This document shows, piece by piece, positions 61,888 through 64,000 of a stretch of DNA of 64,000 nt. Positions within the stretch are counted from its first letter, which is position 1; every line of letters starts with the position of its first letter. The stretch lies in assembly GCF_017833035.1 (NCBI RefSeq), contig NZ_JAFIBM010000001.1, forward strand, positions 1,488,001-1,552,000, given 5' to 3'. The notes under the pieces were generated by a model. It was not told the DNA's origin, ran no database searches, and saw only the letters and a program-made list of their open reading frames with translations. Source of the stretch: Frigoribacterium sp. PvP032 (GTDB taxonomy: Bacteria > Actinomycetota > Actinomycetes > Actinomycetales > Microbacteriaceae). The position numbers and the translations under genes are program-made.

Positions 61888-62019
61888 CGTGCGACTCTGC
61901 CGGGTGTGCACCGATCCCGCACCGGGCGTACTGTTCACGCGTGCACGAACACCTGTGCACGACGGATGTGGGGGAGCGACGGCGCGGGCCCGCTCCCCGA
62001 GCAGTGGAACGGAGACCCA

Positions 62020-63486
62020 GTGTCGAACGCGGCGCGATCAACAGAGACGACGAAGAGCCTGAACAGACGGGTGACGGCTCTCGCAGTCGCCGCAGCCGTC
62101 GGCGGCTTCCTCTTCGGCTTCGACTCGTCAGTCATCAACGGAGCGGTGCAGAGCATCACCGACGAGTTCGGGCTCACCGAGTTCGCCTCCGGCTTCGCCG
62201 TGGCCTCGGCCCTGATCGGCTGTGCGATCGGCGCGTACATCGCCGGCCGGCTCGCCGACAAGATGGGCCGCATCAAGGTCATGCTCATCGGCGCGGCCCT
62301 GTTCCTGATCAGCTCGATCGGCGCGGCCTTCGCGTTCGCCGTCTGGGACCTGGTTCTCTGGCGCGTCATCGGCGGCCTCGGCATCGGCATCGCCTCGGTG
62401 ATCGCTCCGGCGTACATCTCCGAGGTCTCGCCGAAGGCGATCCGCGGTCGGCTCGCGTCGTTCCAGCAGCTCGCCATCACCCTCGGCATCTTCGTCGCCC
62501 TGCTCTCCGACCAGCTCTTCGCGGTCACCGCGGGCGGCGCCTCCGAGCCGTCGCTCTTCGGCCTCGCCGCCTGGCGCTGGATGTTCCTGGTGGGGATCGT
62601 CCCCTCCGTCGTCTACGGGTTCCTCGCCTGGCGACTGCCCGAGTCGCCGCGCTACCTCGCCGGAGAAGGGCGGGAGGACGAGGCGAAGGACGTGCTGAAG
62701 AGCATCGTGCCCGCCGAGACCGTCGACACGAGCCTGAAGGAGATCACGGACTCCATAGCGACCGAGGCCGCACTCGACAAGAAGTCGAGCATCCGCGGCA
62801 CGAGGTTCGGCCTGCAGCCGATCGTCTGGGTCGGCATCATCCTCGCCGTGCTGCAGCAGTTCGTCGGCATCAACGTGATCTTCTACTACTCGACGACCCT
62901 CTGGCAGGCCGTCGGCTTCCAGGAGAGCGACTCGTTCACGATCTCGACCATCACCGCCGTGGTGAACGTCGTCGTCACCTTCGTGGCGATCGGCCTGGTC
63001 GACAAGGTCGGCCGGCGCCCGCTGCTGCTGGCGGGCTCGATCGGCATGTTCGTCAGCCTCGCCGTCACGGCGATCTCGTTCAGCCAGTCGGTCGTCGACT
63101 CCAGCGGCGACCCGCAGCTGCCCGGTGCCTGGGGCCCGGTCGCCCTCGTCGCGGCCAACCTCTTCGTCGTGTCGTTCGGCGCCACCTGGGGCCCGCTGAT
63201 GTGGGTGCTGCTCGGCGAGATGTTCCCGAACAGCATCCGTGCGACGGCGCTCGGCGTCGGCAGCATGGCCAACTGGATCGCCAACTTCATCGTCACGGTG
63301 TCGTTCCCGTCGCTCGCCGCCGTCAGCCTCACGCTCTCGTACGGCATCTTCGCGGCCTTCGCCCTGATCTCGTTCTTCTTCGTGCTCGCGAAGATCCCCG
63401 AGACCAAGGGCCGCAGCCTCGAGGAGATGGGCGTCTCCGCCGTCGAGTCCTCCACGGGGAAGTCCTCGGGGAGCGCTCGCGCCTGA
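62020..63486 (+). CDS. MFS sugar porter family transporter
   Basis: 488 residues, twelve predicted helices. Sugar-porter motifs: GFLFGFDSSVINGAV, GRLADKMGRIKVM, RVIGGLGIGIASVIAPAYISEVSPKAIRGRL, LPESPRYLAGEGRE, QQFVGINVIFYYSTTLWQAVGF, DKVGRRPLLLAG and PETKGRSLEEM. Likely proton-coupled uptake of a hexose, pentose or polyol. The start is the GTG at 62020 (MSNAARSTETTK) with GGAG upstream. Followed by a strong terminator. Confidence 0.94.
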   Translation: MSNAARSTETTKSLNRRVTALAVAAAVGGFLFGFDSSVINGAVQSITDEFGLTEFASGFAVASALIGCAIGAYIAGRLADKMGRIKVMLIGAALFLISSIGAAFAFAVWDLVLWRVIGGLGIGIASVIAPAYISEVSPKAIRGRLASFQQLAITLGIFVALLSDQLFAVTAGGASEPSLFGLAAWRWMFLVGIVPSVVYGFLAWRLPESPRYLAGEGREDEAKDVLKSIVPAETVDTSLKEITDSIATEAALDKKSSIRGTRFGLQPIVWVGIILAVLQQFVGINVIFYYSTTLWQAVGFQESDSFTISTITAVVNVVVTFVAIGLVDKVGRRPLLLAGSIGMFVSLAVTAISFSQSVVDSSGDPQLPGAWGPVALVAANLFVVSFGATWGPLMWVLLGEMFPNSIRATALGVGSMANWIANFIVTVSFPSLAAVSLTLSYGIFAAFALISFFFVLAKIPETKGRSLEEMGVSAVESSTGKSSGSARA

Positions 63487-63504
63487 TCTCTGGCATCATC
63501 GACG

Positions 63505-63534
63505 AACGCCCTGCCCGGCACCGGGCGGGGCGTT
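63505..63534 (+). terminator. MFS transporter terminator
   Basis: The 14-base arms AACGCCCTGCCCGG (63505–63518) and CCGGGCGGGGCGTT (63521–63534) pair with one T·G, and a T/C-rich tail follows. Nineteen bases after the MFS stop. Confidence 0.8.
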
Positions 63535-63556
63535 CTCGCTGTGGAAGGACGTTCTC

Positions 63557-64000
63557 ATGAGCCACGCCGACGACTCGACCCCGGTCGAGCCTGCCGACGG
63601 ACCCTCGACGGAGGGCGCGACCGCTGTCGCGTCCCGTGACGAGGAGGCGCCCTCCGGCGCCTCGAGGAAGCGTGCGTTCGCCCCGTGGGTCTTCTGGCCC
63701 GCGGCCGCGATCATCCTCGCGTTCGTGGTGTTCGCGATGCTCTTCCCCCAGATCGCGGAGGGGCTCTTCGGCGCCGTGCAGTCGGGCATCGTCGGCGCGT
63801 TCGGCTGGTACTACGTGCTGCTGGCCGCCGTCTTCGTGGTCTTCGCACTGTGGATGGGCCTCAGTCGCTACGGCGACATCAAGCTCGGCAAGGACGACGA
63901 CGAGCCCGAGTTCTCGCGCGGCTCCTGGCTGTCGATGCTCTTCGCCGCGGGCATGGGCATCGGCCTGGTCTTCTACGGCGTCGCCGAGCCGCTCAGCCAC
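63557..64000 (+). CDS. BCCT-family betaine/choline/carnitine transporter, N-terminal part (truncated by window)
   Basis: 148 codons are visible and the frame is open to the window end. An acidic, Ser/Thr-rich cytoplasmic N-terminus (about 1–38) precedes helix 1 (FAPWVFWPAAAIILAFVVFAML), helix 2 (GWYYVLLAAVFVVFALWMGL) and the family signature SWLSMLFAAGMGIGLVFYGVAEPLSH. These transporters take up compatible solutes with sodium or protons during osmotic stress. ATG at 63557, reading MSHADDSTP; AAGGAC upstream. Confidence 0.93.
   Translation, partial: MSHADDSTPVEPADGPSTEGATAVASRDEEAPSGASRKRAFAPWVFWPAAAIILAFVVFAMLFPQIAEGLFGAVQSGIVGAFGWYYVLLAAVFVVFALWMGLSRYGDIKLGKDDDEPEFSRGSWLSMLFAAGMGIGLVFYGVAEPLSH

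Overview
This window is a high-GC (about 72% by eye) actinobacterial chromosome segment. Frequent GTG starts, four-base stop/start overlaps, the L32–RNase III–MutM–SMC and L19–LepB–RNase HII–YraN–ComM–DprA–Xer gene orders, and protein sequences all fit the family Microbacteriaceae. The genus cannot be fixed from sequence alone. Almost everything is core chromosome. The one clear accessory patch is at about 6.3–7.86 kb.

Layout: 1–2.3 kb is the branched-chain amino acid operon ilvB(partial)-ilvN-ilvC. 2.4–4.4 kb holds mtlD coupled to two small membrane-protein genes, followed by serA to 6.2 kb. 6.3–7.86 kb is a lower-GC islet with a secreted, C-terminally anchored precursor-like protein and a two-helix membrane protein, bracketed by two near-identical hairpin terminators. 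7.9–8.8 kb has a metallo-hydrolase and tRNA-Glu(CTC). 9.0–13.8 kb is an alpha-glucoside-type ABC transporter with its LacI-type regulator and a candidate operator. 14.0–14.7 kb is alkB behind a perfect LexA/SOS box, then two tandem beta-propeller membrane proteins to 17.9 kb. 18.2–29.4 kb runs leuCD-murA-plsC-gpsA-ddl-(DUF3515)-thiL-rsmD-acyl-CoA dehydrogenase. 29.5–32.2 kb is recG-coaD. 32.4–37.0 kb is a MoxR/DUF58/transglutaminase operon. 37.1–43.8 kb is DUF177-rpmF-rnc-mutM-smc. 43.8–45.7 kb is a histidine phosphatase and a TerC protein behind a yybP-ykoY (manganese) riboswitch. 45.8–50.1 kb is ftsY, lipAB and ffh. 50.2–51.3 kb is a GCS2-type glutamate–cysteine ligase. 51.6–53.6 kb is rpsP-khpA-rimM-trmD. 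54–61.2 kb is a small membrane protein, rplS, lepB, rnhB, DUF2469, yraN, comM, dprA and xerC. The window closes with an M23 peptidase, an MFS sugar porter and the start of a BCCT osmolyte transporter.

How it works together: amino acid synthesis (Ilv, Leu, SerA), cell-wall and lipid precursors (MurA, Ddl, GpsA, PlsC), translation and rRNA/tRNA maturation (RpsP, RplS, RpmF, RimM, TrmD, RsmD, Rnc), secretion (Ffh, FtsY, LepB) and genome maintenance (Smc, RecG, MutM, RnhB, DprA, ComM, Xer) make a housekeeping block. Carbon uptake (agl-type ABC transporter, MFS porter, mtlD) and stress responses (AlkB under SOS, TerC under a riboswitch, BCCT) are interleaved.

Recurring non-coding themes are: long perfect or near-perfect palindromes in convergent intergenic gaps; a dispersed structured element with conserved ends (26.8 and 53.7 kb); short direct duplications spanning stop codons; and a TAnnnT-N6-7-start-codon arrangement that points to many leaderless transcripts. 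All family assignments are from reading the sequence; no database search was run.
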